Notes: generated by a model from the letters alone, not told the origin. DNA of 33,185 bases from a bacterium UBP15_UBA6099 (GCA_002435745.1 DIWT01000018.1:1-33185); one strand, 5' to 3'; positions 1 to 8,389 are shown, counted from the stretch's first letter. Made by a program: numbers and translations.

Positions 1-50
1 CCTTTGAAAAGGGTTGTTTCCCCAAGCCCCTTTTCCAAAACTTTTCGCAA
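1..50. repeat. Partial palindromic intergenic repeat at window start (right arm)
   Basis: The first 50 bases read as the right half of a hairpin: GTTTCCCCAAGCCCCTTTTCC followed by AAAACTTTTCGC. In reverse complement this resembles the left arm at the other end of the window (33145-33160: GGAAGGGGCGCGGGGAAAC). Only one arm is present because the window begins inside the element. No gene is visible here. The rest of 1-513 holds a second arm-like copy, a MITE-like element, and no convincing coding sequence. Confidence 0.55.
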
Positions 51-132
51 CATTTTGTTTGGTCAATGTTGATAATATTGCGGCGCTCTCAGCGAAATAT
101 CTTATTGACAAATTCGGGTTATGAGTTATCTA

Positions 133-170
133 GGAAGGGGCGCGTAGAATCCTGATTTTACAAAAAATGT
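133..170. repeat. Solo arm of the same palindromic repeat
   Basis: The stretch begins GGAAGGGGCGCG and ends with CAAAAAATG. The copy at 33145-33181 begins and ends the same way (GGAAGGGGCGCG ... CAAAAAATG), with a diverged middle. It runs directly into the terminal inverted repeat of the neighbouring 161-437 element, so the two repeats overlap or one inserted at the edge of the other. Confidence 0.5.
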
Positions 171-437
171 TCCTGATTCCCCCTGAAACTCATATAGTGG
201 TAAAACCTAAAAAAGCCCCGTTTCACTTAATAAATATCTTCTCGAGTCGCATTAATTTTGGAGTGCGGCGATTCATCGCCGCTTTAATCGCGATCAACGC
301 TGACAAGAGCCGGGAATTAATTCCCGGCTCCGGGATGGCTCACATCGCTGGGAAAAGCGGCGATGAATCGCCGCACTCCAAAGTCCCGCTCGCCGCGATA
401 AATATCTGAGTTTCAGGGGGACTCAGGAAAATGTTTG
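161..437. repeat. MITE-like element with terminal inverted repeats and nested palindromes
   Basis: Imperfect terminal inverted repeats of about 31 bp lie at 161-192 and 407-437; the shared core reads TGAGTTTCAGGGGGA on the right side. Inside is a perfect 28-bp inverted repeat (257-284 and 355-382). Each of its arms is itself a hairpin, GCGGCGA / TCGCCGC with a 4-nt loop. At the centre is a perfect 24-bp palindrome at 307-330 built on CCGGGAATTAATTCCCGG. The element is about 277 bp and encodes no recognisable transposase. It looks like a non-autonomous, structure-forming intergenic repeat. An open reading frame crossing it (167-409) is judged spurious. Confidence 0.75.
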
Positions 438-513
438 CCCCGCAAAATCATAAAAAACCCATTATATGCAGAGCATATTAGCAGAAAAACCGGGAACTTA
501 CTGTTCAGGAAAG

Positions 514-1026
514 TCACTTAGCCGGAACGGGCGGAAACGGCAATCCTTCCGTCTTCATGTCCTGCTCAAGTATCTTGAATCCGTCAGCGGCTTTTCCGTT
601 CTTCGGATTAAGCTCAAGCGCTTTCATGTACCCAACATAAGCGTCGTTGTATCGCTTCATGTTGTGAAAACACATCGCCACGTTGCTGTACAGCAGGGAG
701 TTTTTCGGATCGTCTTTTATAAGGCTCATAAATATCTCTAGAGCCTTATCATATTTTCCCATTTCGTAATACACATGGGCCTTGTTGTTCGTGGCCATGA
801 AATCGCCCGGCCTCAACGAAATGGCGATATCGTAATGCTCTATAGCTTCCTCATATCTTTTCATCTCAGTGAGTTGATAAGCTAAATCCGTATGCGCTTT
901 GACGTCGTTGGGATTCTTCTTGACCTGTTCCTGAAGCACTTGGATGTGACTTTTCTGACATCCGGCCAAAGCCCCGATCATCATGATGACCGCTACAAGC
1001 GCCACACTGCTGATTTTTTTCGCCAT
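514..1026 (-). CDS. TPR-repeat lipoprotein
   Basis: The 170-residue protein starts with a lipoprotein signal: basic MAKK, a hydrophobic stretch, then a lipobox LAGC with the lipidated cysteine at position 23. It is therefore expected to be anchored in the envelope. Three tandem tetratricopeptide repeats follow (about 39-73, 74-107 and 108-141), with the usual spacing of A/Y/A residues and NP at helix ends (for example LNPKNGKAADG). TPRs are protein-interaction scaffolds, and such small lipoproteins often assist secretion or envelope assembly; no specific partner is indicated here. The start is supported by TAGGA seven bases upstream. It is transcribed divergently from the zinc-ribbon membrane gene. 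The specific role is unknown. Confidence 0.88.
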   Translation of the reverse strand: MAKKISSVALVAVIMMIGALAGCQKSHIQVLQEQVKKNPNDVKAHTDLAYQLTEMKRYEEAIEHYDIAISLRPGDFMATNNKAHVYYEMGKYDKALEIFMSLIKDDPKNSLLYSNVAMCFHNMKRYNDAYVGYMKALELNPKNGKAADGFKILEQDMKTEGLPFPPVPAK

Positions 1027-1064
1027 ATTGGTTCCTACCCCGCGCGTGTAATCACATCAATAAC

Positions 1065-1093
1065 ATTTTATTCAAATGAGCCGCTAAAGTAAA
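1065..1093 (-). promoter_or_regulatory. Candidate sigma70 promoter for the TPR lipoprotein
   Basis: On the minus strand TTTACT (1093-1088) and TAAAAT (1070-1065) are separated by 17 bp. The -10 lies about 40 bases upstream of the start codon at 1026. Confidence 0.5.
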
Positions 1094-1193
1094 CAAGCCC
1101 CTTTGTTATTAAAATCCGATAAAATCATACATTATTTCCTAGATTTAGTAAAAAACTGCTTTGCGACTGGGTTTTGTGTTCCCGCGCGGCAGA

Positions 1194-1222
1194 TTGAACA
1201 GTTTTTTATTCTGTGTTATATT
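1194..1222 (+). promoter_or_regulatory. Candidate sigma70 promoter for the zinc-ribbon membrane gene
   Basis: TTGAAC (1194-1199), a 17-bp spacer and TATATT (1217-1222), about 28 bases before the start codon at 1251. Confidence 0.55.
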
Positions 1223-1250
1223 TAAGCGTCAATCAAAAAGGAGAAACGCC

Positions 1251-2042
1251 ATGTTCTGTCCGAACTGCGGAACACAACTGAACGACAACTCGAAATTCTG
1301 TTCCAAGTGCGGAGCTAAAACGGAAAGCGCGGGAGCTGCCGAGGCTCCCCGACCTTTCCCGCCCCCGCCTCCACCAATTTCGCCAGAGCCTCATCAGCAA
1401 TACGGCCGGACTGAATCAATGCCGGAAAGCGCGCCTATGCTCGGCGATTCAACAGGAATGCTAGACCCTATGGAATGCATCCGCTCCGGATGGGACATGG
1501 TAAAATCCAATCTCGGCATATTTGTTTTGGGAGCGATTATCGTTTTTGCGATTAATGCCGCAATGTCTTTCATACCGATAGCGGGCCAAATCGCCTCAAT
1601 ATTCCTGATGCCGCTCAACGCAGGGCTTATAATAATGGCTTTCAAGGCGATGAACGGCTCGACTCCGGAAATCTCAGACATATTTTCGGGATACAAACGA
1701 TTCGGGGACAGTCTCCTTGTGCAGCTTGTCACCGGAATATTCATCGGTTTAGGATTCGTGCTCTGTATAGCTCCCGGAGTTTATCTTGCGGTGTGTTACA
1801 TGCTTGCTCTGCCTCTGGTTATAGATAGCGGTATGGGTTTCTGGGACGCGATGACGTTGAGCATGGCCGAAATCCGTAGACAGTGGATGTCATTCTTCGT
1901 GCTGGCTCTGCTGCTGTTGCTGGTGATTCTTGTCGGAGCATTGGCTTTAGGAGTGGGAATGCTGGTCGCTATTCCCGTATGCGCGTGCGCAACGGCAAGC
2001 GCGTACAAGCAGACTTTCCCGGTTAAGAACAATCTGCCCTGA
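1251..2042 (+). CDS. Zinc-ribbon integral membrane protein
   Basis: The start at 1251 is chosen over the longer frame (from 1161) because AAGGAGAAACGCC sits directly before it and the protein then opens on its domain. Residues 1-22 form a zinc ribbon, MFCPNCG...FCSKCG, with ligand cysteines 3, 6, 17 and 20. A Pro-rich linker follows (about 34-48). The C-terminal two-thirds holds about four hydrophobic segments (near 87-109, 111-131, 155-190 and 214-245). Total length is 263 residues. Zinc-ribbon plus multi-helix membrane proteins of this kind are common and mostly uncharacterised. The ribbon probably faces the cytoplasm and binds protein or nucleic acid. Function is unknown. It has its own candidate promoter and no downstream partner on the same strand. 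Confidence 0.85.
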   Translation: MFCPNCGTQLNDNSKFCSKCGAKTESAGAAEAPRPFPPPPPPISPEPHQQYGRTESMPESAPMLGDSTGMLDPMECIRSGWDMVKSNLGIFVLGAIIVFAINAAMSFIPIAGQIASIFLMPLNAGLIIMAFKAMNGSTPEISDIFSGYKRFGDSLLVQLVTGIFIGLGFVLCIAPGVYLAVCYMLALPLVIDSGMGFWDAMTLSMAEIRRQWMSFFVLALLLLLVILVGALALGVGMLVAIPVCACATASAYKQTFPVKNNLP

Positions 2043-2132
2043 TATTGAGCCAAGCGCCGGAAAGTTTTAATCAAGAATATAAAAGCTGATACAGCTATTT
2101 GAATTTCTGTTTTTCCAGAGGAAACGCCAGTT

Positions 2133-3332
2133 TCAGACTTCGCGCTCGACTATCATCGTGACGGCTTCTCCGCCTCCGAGGCAGAGGGAAGCCTCGCCGA
2201 GCTTAACGTCCCGTTTCTTCATCTCGTAGAGAAGAGTCGTCAGGACGCGCGCGCCCGAACATCCTATCGGATGCCCCAGAGCTACCGAGCCGCCGTTCAC
2301 ATTCGTCGTTTCCTCGTCCAAGCCAAGCTCCCTTATCGCGCAAACTGTGGAGCCTGAGAAAGCCTCGTTGACTTCCCGCAACTCTATGTCCTTCAAATTC
2401 AGCCCGGCAATCTTCAATACTTTCGGTATCGACAGAATGGGAGCGATGAGGACGTATTTCATGTCAAGCCCGGATGAGCCGTAAGCGACTATGCGGGCCA
2501 TCGGGGCGATCCCTTTGCTCTCTGCGGCTTCGCGGGACATCACGCAGACGGCGGACGCGCCGTCAGCGATTATCGACGCGTTCCCGGCGGTGGCGTAGCC
2601 GTCTTTTCTGAAAGCCGGCTTCATGGCGGCAAGAGCGTCGTAAGTCGTTTCCCTAACGCCTTCGTCCGTCGTCATGGCGACAGGCTCGCCCTTCCTCGAC
2701 GGTATCATCACGGGGAATTTCTCTTCGTCGAACTTTCCGGCGGCGATAGCTTTCATCGCTCGTTCGTAGCTTCTCGCCGCGTATTTGTCCTGATCCTCGC
2801 GGCTGATTCCGTATTTATCGCAGATAAGATCGTTGCTGATTCCCATGTGGAAATCGTTCACTATGTCCCACAGGCCGTCATGCACCATGTGGTCGATAAG
2901 AGGAGCATTTCCCATGCGGCAACCGCCTCTTACTTTGTCCAAGTAATAAGGAGCGCGGCTCATGTTCTCCATGCCGCCCGCGACGACAATATCTGAATCT
3001 CCGCAACGCACGGCCTGCGCGGCCATCATGATGGCTTTCAGCCCGCCGCCGCAAACCTTGTTTATGGTTGTGGCTCCCGTATCCCACGGAAGACCCGACT
3101 TGACCATCGCCTGCCTCGCCGGGTTTTGTCCGCATCCGCACGGCAGAACTTGGCTCATAATCACTTCTTCGATGTTTTCCTTAGCCAGACCGGCCCGCTG
3201 AATCGCTTCGTCTATTGCCAGAGAGCCAAGCGTTGTGGCCTCGACGCCGGACAGCCCGCCGTTGAAACCTCCCAGCGCCGTCCTGCACGCGCTCACAATC
3301 ACCGCGTCTCTTTTGCTTTTTTCTCTTTTCAT
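2133..3332 (-). CDS. Acetyl-CoA acetyltransferase (canonical thiolase)
   Basis: A 399-residue thiolase, catalysing reversible condensation of two acetyl-CoA or thiolytic cleavage of 3-ketoacyl-CoA in the cytoplasm. All catalytic landmarks are present: nucleophilic Cys94 in NKVCGGG, NEAF at 322-325, catalytic His354 in GHPIGCSG, and the second Cys384 in LCLGGGEA. Length is typical for the family. The start at 3332 is preferred to an upstream ATG at 3383 because CGGAGGACATATC precedes it and the protein then begins MKREKSKRDAVIVSACRT, as family members do. It stands as its own transcription unit next to a CoA-transferase and acs, so a role in acetyl-CoA/acetoacetyl-CoA flux is likely. Its intact residues contrast with the two thiolase-fold genes at 8631 and 9793. 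Confidence 0.95.
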   Translation of the reverse strand: MKREKSKRDAVIVSACRTALGGFNGGLSGVEATTLGSLAIDEAIQRAGLAKENIEEVIMSQVLPCGCGQNPARQAMVKSGLPWDTGATTINKVCGGGLKAIMMAAQAVRCGDSDIVVAGGMENMSRAPYYLDKVRGGCRMGNAPLIDHMVHDGLWDIVNDFHMGISNDLICDKYGISREDQDKYAARSYERAMKAIAAGKFDEEKFPVMIPSRKGEPVAMTTDEGVRETTYDALAAMKPAFRKDGYATAGNASIIADGASAVCVMSREAAESKGIAPMARIVAYGSSGLDMKYVLIAPILSIPKVLKIAGLNLKDIELREVNEAFSGSTVCAIRELGLDEETTNVNGGSVALGHPIGCSGARVLTTLLYEMKKRDVKLGEASLCLGGGEAVTMIVEREV

Positions 3333-3361
3333 GATATGTCCTCCGTAGCGACTTGAACGAG

Positions 3362-3390
3362 ATTCTAGTTTCATCCGCCCCAATTCGCAA
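3362..3390 (-). promoter_or_regulatory. Candidate sigma70 promoter for the thiolase
   Basis: On the minus strand TTGCGA (3390-3385), 17 bp, then TAGAAT (3367-3362). This would give a leader of about 23 bases before the start at 3332. Confidence 0.6.
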
Positions 3391-3448
3391 CACTTTTCAG
3401 CATGCGGCGCAAACGGGAAGCGATTGAACGGATTTTCGACATTCTATG

Positions 3449-3672
3449 AACCCGGATTCATCGATAGAGCCGACGAACCGAGGCGATTTTCATAACGGCG
3501 AACTGCTTCGTTGTCGCCACATTCTTTTGTTCAGTAGGGGCGCGGTTTCCGCGCCCAATAACTATGATAATTTGGGGCGGGGCAACCCCGCCCCTACTGC
3601 AAAAATACGCCTTGCGTTCCGCGTTTCATCCGCTTTGAACAATCGCTCCCGAATCCTAATGCCGGATTCGGG
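3449..3672. repeat. Dispersed intergenic repeat, copy 1 (carrying an inserted REP)
   Basis: The element starts AACCCGGATTC and ends GGATTCGGG, giving short terminal inverted repeats. Nearly the same sequence occurs at 18358-18540, and a 5' fragment at 15159-15198. Shared blocks include CGATAGAGCCGACGAACCG, GGCGAACTGCTTCGTTG and GAACAATCGCTCCCGAATCC. In this copy a palindromic module (3533-3598) replaces about 20 bases of the other copy. The gene-free stretch 3333-3770 otherwise holds only the thiolase promoter and trailing sequence with no recognisable gene. Confidence 0.8.
3533..3598. repeat. REP-like double hairpin nested in the dispersed repeat
   Basis: The module is bounded by AGTAGGGGCG and CGCCCCTACT, a perfect 10-bp terminal inverted repeat. 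It contains two internal hairpins: GGGCGCGG/CCGCGCCC, and GGGGCGGGG/CCCCGCCCC around a CAA loop. It is absent from the equivalent place in the 18358-18540 copy, which suggests insertion or replacement after the host repeat spread. Confidence 0.75.
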
Positions 3673-3770
3673 ATGAATGCGCCTGTAGAGAACCGGGCGC
3701 GAAATATTTCCTGTCGCGGCGCGGAACCGAGTTGAAGACGTCTCGCTGAGAGACCGCCGAATTTCGCGCG

Positions 3771-5957
3771 TCAGATGACGCCGTCGTTTGCGAGAGCGAA
3801 GAGAACCAGCTTCTGCATGATCGTTTCTTTGGGCGATTTCGGCTTGTCCAACCCCATCCGCTCAAGATAAATCTTGGAGGCGGACGGCGGAGTCAGCGCC
3901 TTTAGGGCTGACGGTATGCTCGAGAGCTTGAATTCCTTCTTTTCCATGACCGCTTTCAATCCGCGAAGAGCTTTGCCCAGCTTTATCTCTTCGGGAGTGA
4001 AATCAGAGCCGAACGGGAACGGCTGGAACATCCCTTCCTTGATGTACGGCTTAATGGCGGCTTGAAGCCTTTCGGGATAGTTGTTCCTGAATTGGTCGGG
4101 TATCTTATAGTCTTTTCTAACTTTCAGGCTCTTCTTCGCCTTTTCAAGCAGTTCGTTCTGGAATCTGGAATCGGCTATGTTGAGTATAGCGCGAACGCAG
4201 TCGCTGTCCGAGCGTCCGCGCACATCCGCTATGCCGTATTCCGTGACGATGATGTCCTTGAGATGTCTGGGAATCGTTACGTGCCCGTAGTTGAACACGA
4301 CGTTGGAGATGGTTTCTTCGCCCGCGCCGCGCGTGCTGCGAAGGATGATAATCGACCTGCCATTGGCTATCTCGTGGGCCATGCACACGAAGTTGTACTG
4401 CCCGCCCACGCCGCTGACCACCCTGCCGTCTTCGAGAGCGTCGGATACTGCCGCTCCGAGTATGGTGGACATCAGAGAGACGTTCACGAACCGGGCGTTC
4501 TTTCTCTGGAGGCGTTTCAGTTCTTCGTCTCCGTAAAGCTGGTTTGTGAAGCTTATCTCGCGCATCCTGATTCTGTTGCGCTCTTCCTGCGTCATGTCGT
4601 TGAGGGCCTTGTAGAAGCCCTGCGGCCCGAGGAAGAAGCTGCCGTGCACATTCAGTCCGTTGCGCAAGCTGGCGCCGAGGCAACTCTTTGCTATTGCGTC
4701 CAAGTTCGCGCCGACCGAGAGATCCGCCGTGATGGAAGCGCCGTCGGCGGTAACGATGGAACCGTTCGAGAACGACAGCCCGTCGCGCAGAATTCCGAAT
4801 TCCGACAGGAACTTGAAGTCCGCTTCCGTGAGTTTGGCTGACAGAGCGCCGTCGGCTAAAAGCTCCTCGATGGTCTTTATGTTGACTTCCTCCGTGATCC
4901 TGCCCTGATTGAGCAGCCTCTGCAGCGGAAGGTTTTCATAGACGTTGCGTTTAATTATTCCGGCGTCCATAAGGCGAAGGAATCCGTCGATAACAAGTTC
5001 GGTGCAGACTGAAAGTCCGTATTTGAAAGGCTCAAGTCCTCCGGCTGCGGCTATGGTTTCGGAATGATTGCCGAGAATGCCCGTTTCTTTGAGCAGTTTT
5101 TTGTAAGTGTCGTTGTGGCTATGGCGGAGCATGAGGCCATATGAGAGGGCGTCGCCGAGAGAGCCGATGCCGATCTGGATGCAACCGTCGTCTAGAATGA
5201 GCGGGGAAGTGTTGACGCCGACGAAGTAGTCAGTGACCGTCACAGGCTCGCGGGGCGGGCCGAACAACTGGTGATAGAAGTTCGGATTATCGATTATCTC
5301 AGTGAACGCCTCCGGCTCGACCTTCGCCGTGCCATACATGAAGGGCAGGTTCTGATTGACCTGACCGAGGACGGCGACTTTCCTGCCCTCAGCTCCTTTT
5401 CTTCGTTCGCCGAGCAGTTCGGCAATCATGTCCGCCGGAGCGTCCGCGTTGCTGCTGAGGCTGTACGCTTCCTGCCCGTCCGCCATGCCTCTGCGCACCA
5501 TGACCGCCGCCACGTTCAGTCCGTAGTTCTTCACGTCCCTCGGCACATGCGTGTAGTTCGAGGATATGTGGCCCTGCTGAACGTACTGGTTGTTCAAGTA
5601 TCCGCCCGGAATCACATAAAAATCTCTCAGCGAAACGTTGTCCGGCAGAGCGTTCTTGGCCGAATCGATCATATATTCAGGGTCGGGATAGTCCGGAAAC
5701 AGGCGCGCGACGAGAGGGCCGAGAAAACGGCGTTCCAACTCGCTTTTTCCTTTGGGTTTTTCAAGGTTGAGCCCGCTCATGATGAGCAGAGTCATCGAAG
5801 GATCAGCCTTTGCGCGTCGATAAAACTCGTTGGCGACCAGAGTAGGCTTGCCCACCGCTATCGGCAGGCCAAGCGTCACGTTCTTGCCAATCTTAGACAT
5901 TATGTCGTCGATGCAAGGCGCTATCTGATCGTACATTTTCGGCATCTGTTTTTCCAT
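3771..5957 (-). CDS. Acetyl-CoA hydrolase / CoA-transferase family protein (long form)
   Basis: A 728-residue member of the acetyl-CoA hydrolase/4-hydroxybutyrate CoA-transferase family, which moves CoA between carboxylic acids through a glutamyl-CoA intermediate. The likely catalytic residue is Glu320 in SVCTELVIDGF, matching the family's HSE-type motif. Other family signatures are IGIGSLGDALSYG (262-274), SGVGGQYNFV (515-524), STRGAGEETISNVV (541-554) and VTEYGIADVRGRS (571-583). Shorter relatives are roughly 430-500 residues; this one has an insertion of over 100 residues after the catalytic Glu (about 335-450) and a C-terminal tail after about 650. The start is backed by GGGAGG about ten bases upstream. 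It is divergent from acs, so both probably serve acetate/acetyl-CoA exchange. Whether it acts as hydrolase or transferase, and on which acyl group, cannot be read from sequence. Confidence 0.88.
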   Translation of the reverse strand: MEKQMPKMYDQIAPCIDDIMSKIGKNVTLGLPIAVGKPTLVANEFYRRAKADPSMTLLIMSGLNLEKPKGKSELERRFLGPLVARLFPDYPDPEYMIDSAKNALPDNVSLRDFYVIPGGYLNNQYVQQGHISSNYTHVPRDVKNYGLNVAAVMVRRGMADGQEAYSLSSNADAPADMIAELLGERRKGAEGRKVAVLGQVNQNLPFMYGTAKVEPEAFTEIIDNPNFYHQLFGPPREPVTVTDYFVGVNTSPLILDDGCIQIGIGSLGDALSYGLMLRHSHNDTYKKLLKETGILGNHSETIAAAGGLEPFKYGLSVCTELVIDGFLRLMDAGIIKRNVYENLPLQRLLNQGRITEEVNIKTIEELLADGALSAKLTEADFKFLSEFGILRDGLSFSNGSIVTADGASITADLSVGANLDAIAKSCLGASLRNGLNVHGSFFLGPQGFYKALNDMTQEERNRIRMREISFTNQLYGDEELKRLQRKNARFVNVSLMSTILGAAVSDALEDGRVVSGVGGQYNFVCMAHEIANGRSIIILRSTRGAGEETISNVVFNYGHVTIPRHLKDIIVTEYGIADVRGRSDSDCVRAILNIADSRFQNELLEKAKKSLKVRKDYKIPDQFRNNYPERLQAAIKPYIKEGMFQPFPFGSDFTPEEIKLGKALRGLKAVMEKKEFKLSSIPSALKALTPPSASKIYLERMGLDKPKSPKETIMQKLVLFALANDGVI

Positions 5958-6013
5958 GGTTGTCGGAGCCTCCCCTGAGCATGGACGGCCTCTTTCAAGG
6001 CCGGAGCAACCAA

Positions 6014-6042
6014 TTTATAGTAAAAACATAAATAATAATCAA
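6014..6042 (-). promoter_or_regulatory. Candidate sigma70 promoter for the CoA-transferase gene
   Basis: On the minus strand TTGATT (6042-6037), 17 bp, TATAAA (6019-6014). The leader would be about 50 bases to the start at 5957. Confidence 0.55.
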
Positions 6043-6239
6043 GACGAAATCAGCAAAAAACGGACTTCATAAATTTTTAGGCTTGATTTAATCTAACATA
6101 AAAATAAATAAACATGTGCGGTAATAACGAATTCAAGCCGCGATGCCGAGTTCAACGCGTCATTCTTACATCCGCTGTACACGGTTTTAGAGTTGCGATT
6201 AGCAGTGAAAAGACAGTTTGAGAAATTATTCACATTGCC

Positions 6240-6268
6240 TTGACACCCCATACCGCCGCAATTAGAAT
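6240..6268 (+). promoter_or_regulatory. Strong candidate sigma70 promoter for acs
   Basis: A perfect TTGACA (6240-6245), a 17-bp spacer and TAGAAT (6263-6268). Transcription would start near 6275, leaving a leader of about 150 bases before the acs start at 6425. Confidence 0.65.
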
Positions 6269-6424
6269 AACTCTGCTGTTGAATAGGTAATGTATTAATA
6301 GAGCCGATTTTGACTCGTTTCAAAAGCGGCAAGCGGGAGCGGCGGGGTCGCGAGAGTGGCATAAGGCTGCCGCCCTGATAACAAGGGCAACGTTCAAAAC
6401 TCAAGGATAAATGGAGGTCAAGGA

Positions 6425-8389
6425 ATGGCAGAAGAAAAGAAAGGTTTCGACTCAGTACTCACAGAACAGAGGACTTTTGCTCCGAGCGCCGATTTTGTGG
6501 CGAAAGCGCGCGTGAAATCCCGCGAGGAGTACGACAAGCTGTGGAAAGCTTCGATCACCGATCAGGAAGCGTTCTGGAGCGAGAGAGCGAAAGAAATGAT
6601 CGACTGGTTCGAGCCCTTCACAAAGGTTCTCGAATGGGAAGCCCCGTTTGCGAAATACTTCATCGGCGGCAAGATGAATGTTTCCTACAACTGCCTAGAC
6701 AGGCATGTGAAGAACGGCAAAGGCGACAACGTCGCCCTGATATGGGAAGGCGAACCGGAAGGCGACGCTAAGAAGTTCACATTTAAGCAGTTGCTGGACG
6801 AAGTCAGCAAGTTTGCCAATGTGCTCAAAGGCCTCGGCGTGAAAAAGGGCGACAGGGTCTGCCTGTACATGCCCATGATCCCCGAACTGGCCATCTCGAT
6901 GCTCGCCTGCACAAGAGTCGGAGCCATCCACTCGATAGTGTTCGGCGGGTTCAGCGCTGAAGCTCTGCGCGACAGACTCATCGACTCCGAAGCCAGCGTG
7001 CTTGTGACCAGCGACGGCTCCTTCCGCTCCGGAAAGACCATCCCGCTGAAGAACAACGCTGACAACGCGATGAGCCAGTCTCCTTCGGTTAAAAATTGCG
7101 TGGTCGTGAAGCGCACAGGCAACGAAATCAACATGCAGGACGGAAGAGACCTGTGGTGGGACGCCGCGATGGCGAAAGCCTCCGTCGAATGCGCCCCCGA
7201 ACAGATGGACTCCGAAGACCCGCTGTTCATCCTCTACACTTCCGGCTCGACAGGGAAACCGAAAGGCGTTCTCCACTCGCAGGCCGGCTATCTGTTGTAC
7301 GTCATGATGACCTGCAAGTACATCTTCGACATGAAGCCCGAAGATATGTACTGGTGCACCGCCGACATCGGCTGGGTCACCGGACACAGCTACATCGTGT
7401 ACGGCCCGCTGGGCATCGGAAACTCCTCGATCATGTTCGAAGGCGTGCCGAACTATCCGCAGCCGGACAGATTCTGGCAGGTTGTCGAAAAATACAAAGT
7501 CTCGATATTCTACACCGCTCCCACAGCGCTGCGCGCGATGATGAGAGACGGAGACCAGTGGCCGAACGGACGCGACCTCAGCACGCTGCGCCTCCTCGGC
7601 TCGGTCGGCGAACCCATCAACCCGGAAGCGTGGATGTGGTACTACAACGTAATCGGCAAAGAGAAATGCCCGATAGTGGACACGTGGTGGCAGACTGAAA
7701 CCGGCGGCATCCTGATCGCCACTCTGCCCGGAGCGGATGTCCAGAAGCCCGGCTCCGCCGGCCTTCCCTTCTTCGGCGTCGATCCGATCGTCGTCAACGA
7801 AAGCAATGAAGAAGTCGGCGCCGGACAAGGCGGATACCTCTGCATCAACCAGCCGTGGCCCGGCATGATGCGCACAATCTACAAGGATCCGCAGAGATTC
7901 AAAGACGCATACTTCGGAACCTACCCCGGCAAGTACCTGACAGGCGACGGAGCCATCAAGGACGCTGACGGATACTTCAGACTCATGGGCCGCGTCGACG
8001 ACGTCATCAACGTCTCCGGCCACAGGCTCGGCACGATGGAAATCGAGTCGGCCCTCGTCGCGCACGAGAAAGTCGCCGAATCTGCGGTCGTCCCGATGCC
8101 TCACGACATCAAGGGACAGGGCATCTACGCTTTCGTCACCCTCAAAGCCGGCATCGAGAAGAGCGAAGACCTCCTGAAAGAGCTTCGCAACTGGGTACGC
8201 AAAGAGATCGGCCCGATCGCCACTCCGGACGTCATCCAGTTCGCCGACGCGCTGCCCAAGACACGCTCGGGCAAAATCATGCGCCGCATCCTCAAGAAGA
8301 TCGCCGCCAACGACCTCGGCGACATGGGCGACACCTCGACTCTCGCTGACCCGACAGTCGTTGACAAACTCGTGTCCGAAAGACCGTGA
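6425..8389 (+). CDS. acs: Acetyl-CoA synthetase (AMP-forming)
   Basis: A 654-residue AMP-forming acetyl-CoA synthetase, converting acetate, ATP and CoA to acetyl-CoA via acetyl-AMP. Length is typical of the family. Recognisable motifs are the N-terminal NVSYNCLDRHV, the P-loop-like YTSGSTGKPKGVLH (about 271-284), WWQTETGG, the hinge region GRVDDVINVSGHRLGTMEIES, and the C-terminal catalytic/acetylatable lysine in PKTRSGKIMRR. The start is set by GGAGGTCAAGGA immediately upstream. Codons lean strongly to C/G-ending forms (ATC, GGC, GAC, AAG) compared with neighbouring genes, as in a highly expressed gene. It is a single-gene unit with a consensus-like promoter and a clear Rho-independent terminator. 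Specificity for propionate instead of acetate cannot be excluded by eye, but the sequence reads as a standard Acs. Confidence 0.96.
   Translation: MAEEKKGFDSVLTEQRTFAPSADFVAKARVKSREEYDKLWKASITDQEAFWSERAKEMIDWFEPFTKVLEWEAPFAKYFIGGKMNVSYNCLDRHVKNGKGDNVALIWEGEPEGDAKKFTFKQLLDEVSKFANVLKGLGVKKGDRVCLYMPMIPELAISMLACTRVGAIHSIVFGGFSAEALRDRLIDSEASVLVTSDGSFRSGKTIPLKNNADNAMSQSPSVKNCVVVKRTGNEINMQDGRDLWWDAAMAKASVECAPEQMDSEDPLFILYTSGSTGKPKGVLHSQAGYLLYVMMTCKYIFDMKPEDMYWCTADIGWVTGHSYIVYGPLGIGNSSIMFEGVPNYPQPDRFWQVVEKYKVSIFYTAPTALRAMMRDGDQWPNGRDLSTLRLLGSVGEPINPEAWMWYYNVIGKEKCPIVDTWWQTETGGILIATLPGADVQKPGSAGLPFFGVDPIVVNESNEEVGAGQGGYLCINQPWPGMMRTIYKDPQRFKDAYFGTYPGKYLTGDGAIKDADGYFRLMGRVDDVINVSGHRLGTMEIESALVAHEKVAESAVVPMPHDIKGQGIYAFVTLKAGIEKSEDLLKELRNWVRKEIGPIATPDVIQFADALPKTRSGKIMRRILKKIAANDLGDMGDTSTLADPTVVDKLVSERP

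Larger units (their letters stand above)
5958..6424. other. Divergent regulatory region between the CoA-transferase gene and acs
   Basis: This 467-bp gene-free stretch is AT-rich on its left side and holds two outward-facing promoter candidates (6014-6042 minus, 6240-6268 plus). The acs promoter would give an unusually long leader of about 150 bases, with a good ribosome site (GGAGGTCAAGGA) just before the start. I see no recognisable riboswitch fold and no real gene. An open frame at 6093-6404 on the minus strand has no ribosome site and no protein-like composition. Confidence 0.5.

Noticed and set aside
167..409. 80-codon open frame at the window start
   Set aside because: It lies entirely within the palindromic repeat 161-437, so its open state follows from the repeat; no ribosome site.
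4062..4841. 259-codon open frame antisense to the CoA-transferase gene
   Set aside because: Shadow frame over a clearly conserved enzyme, with no domain signal.
6093..6404. 103-codon open frame between the CoA-transferase gene and acs
   Set aside because: No ribosome site, and it crosses the acs promoter and leader; composition is not protein-like.
6695..8104. 469-codon open frame antisense to acs
   Set aside because: It is a shadow of the strongly biased, GC-rich acs codons: His/Val/Arg-rich composition, no ribosome site, no family motif.
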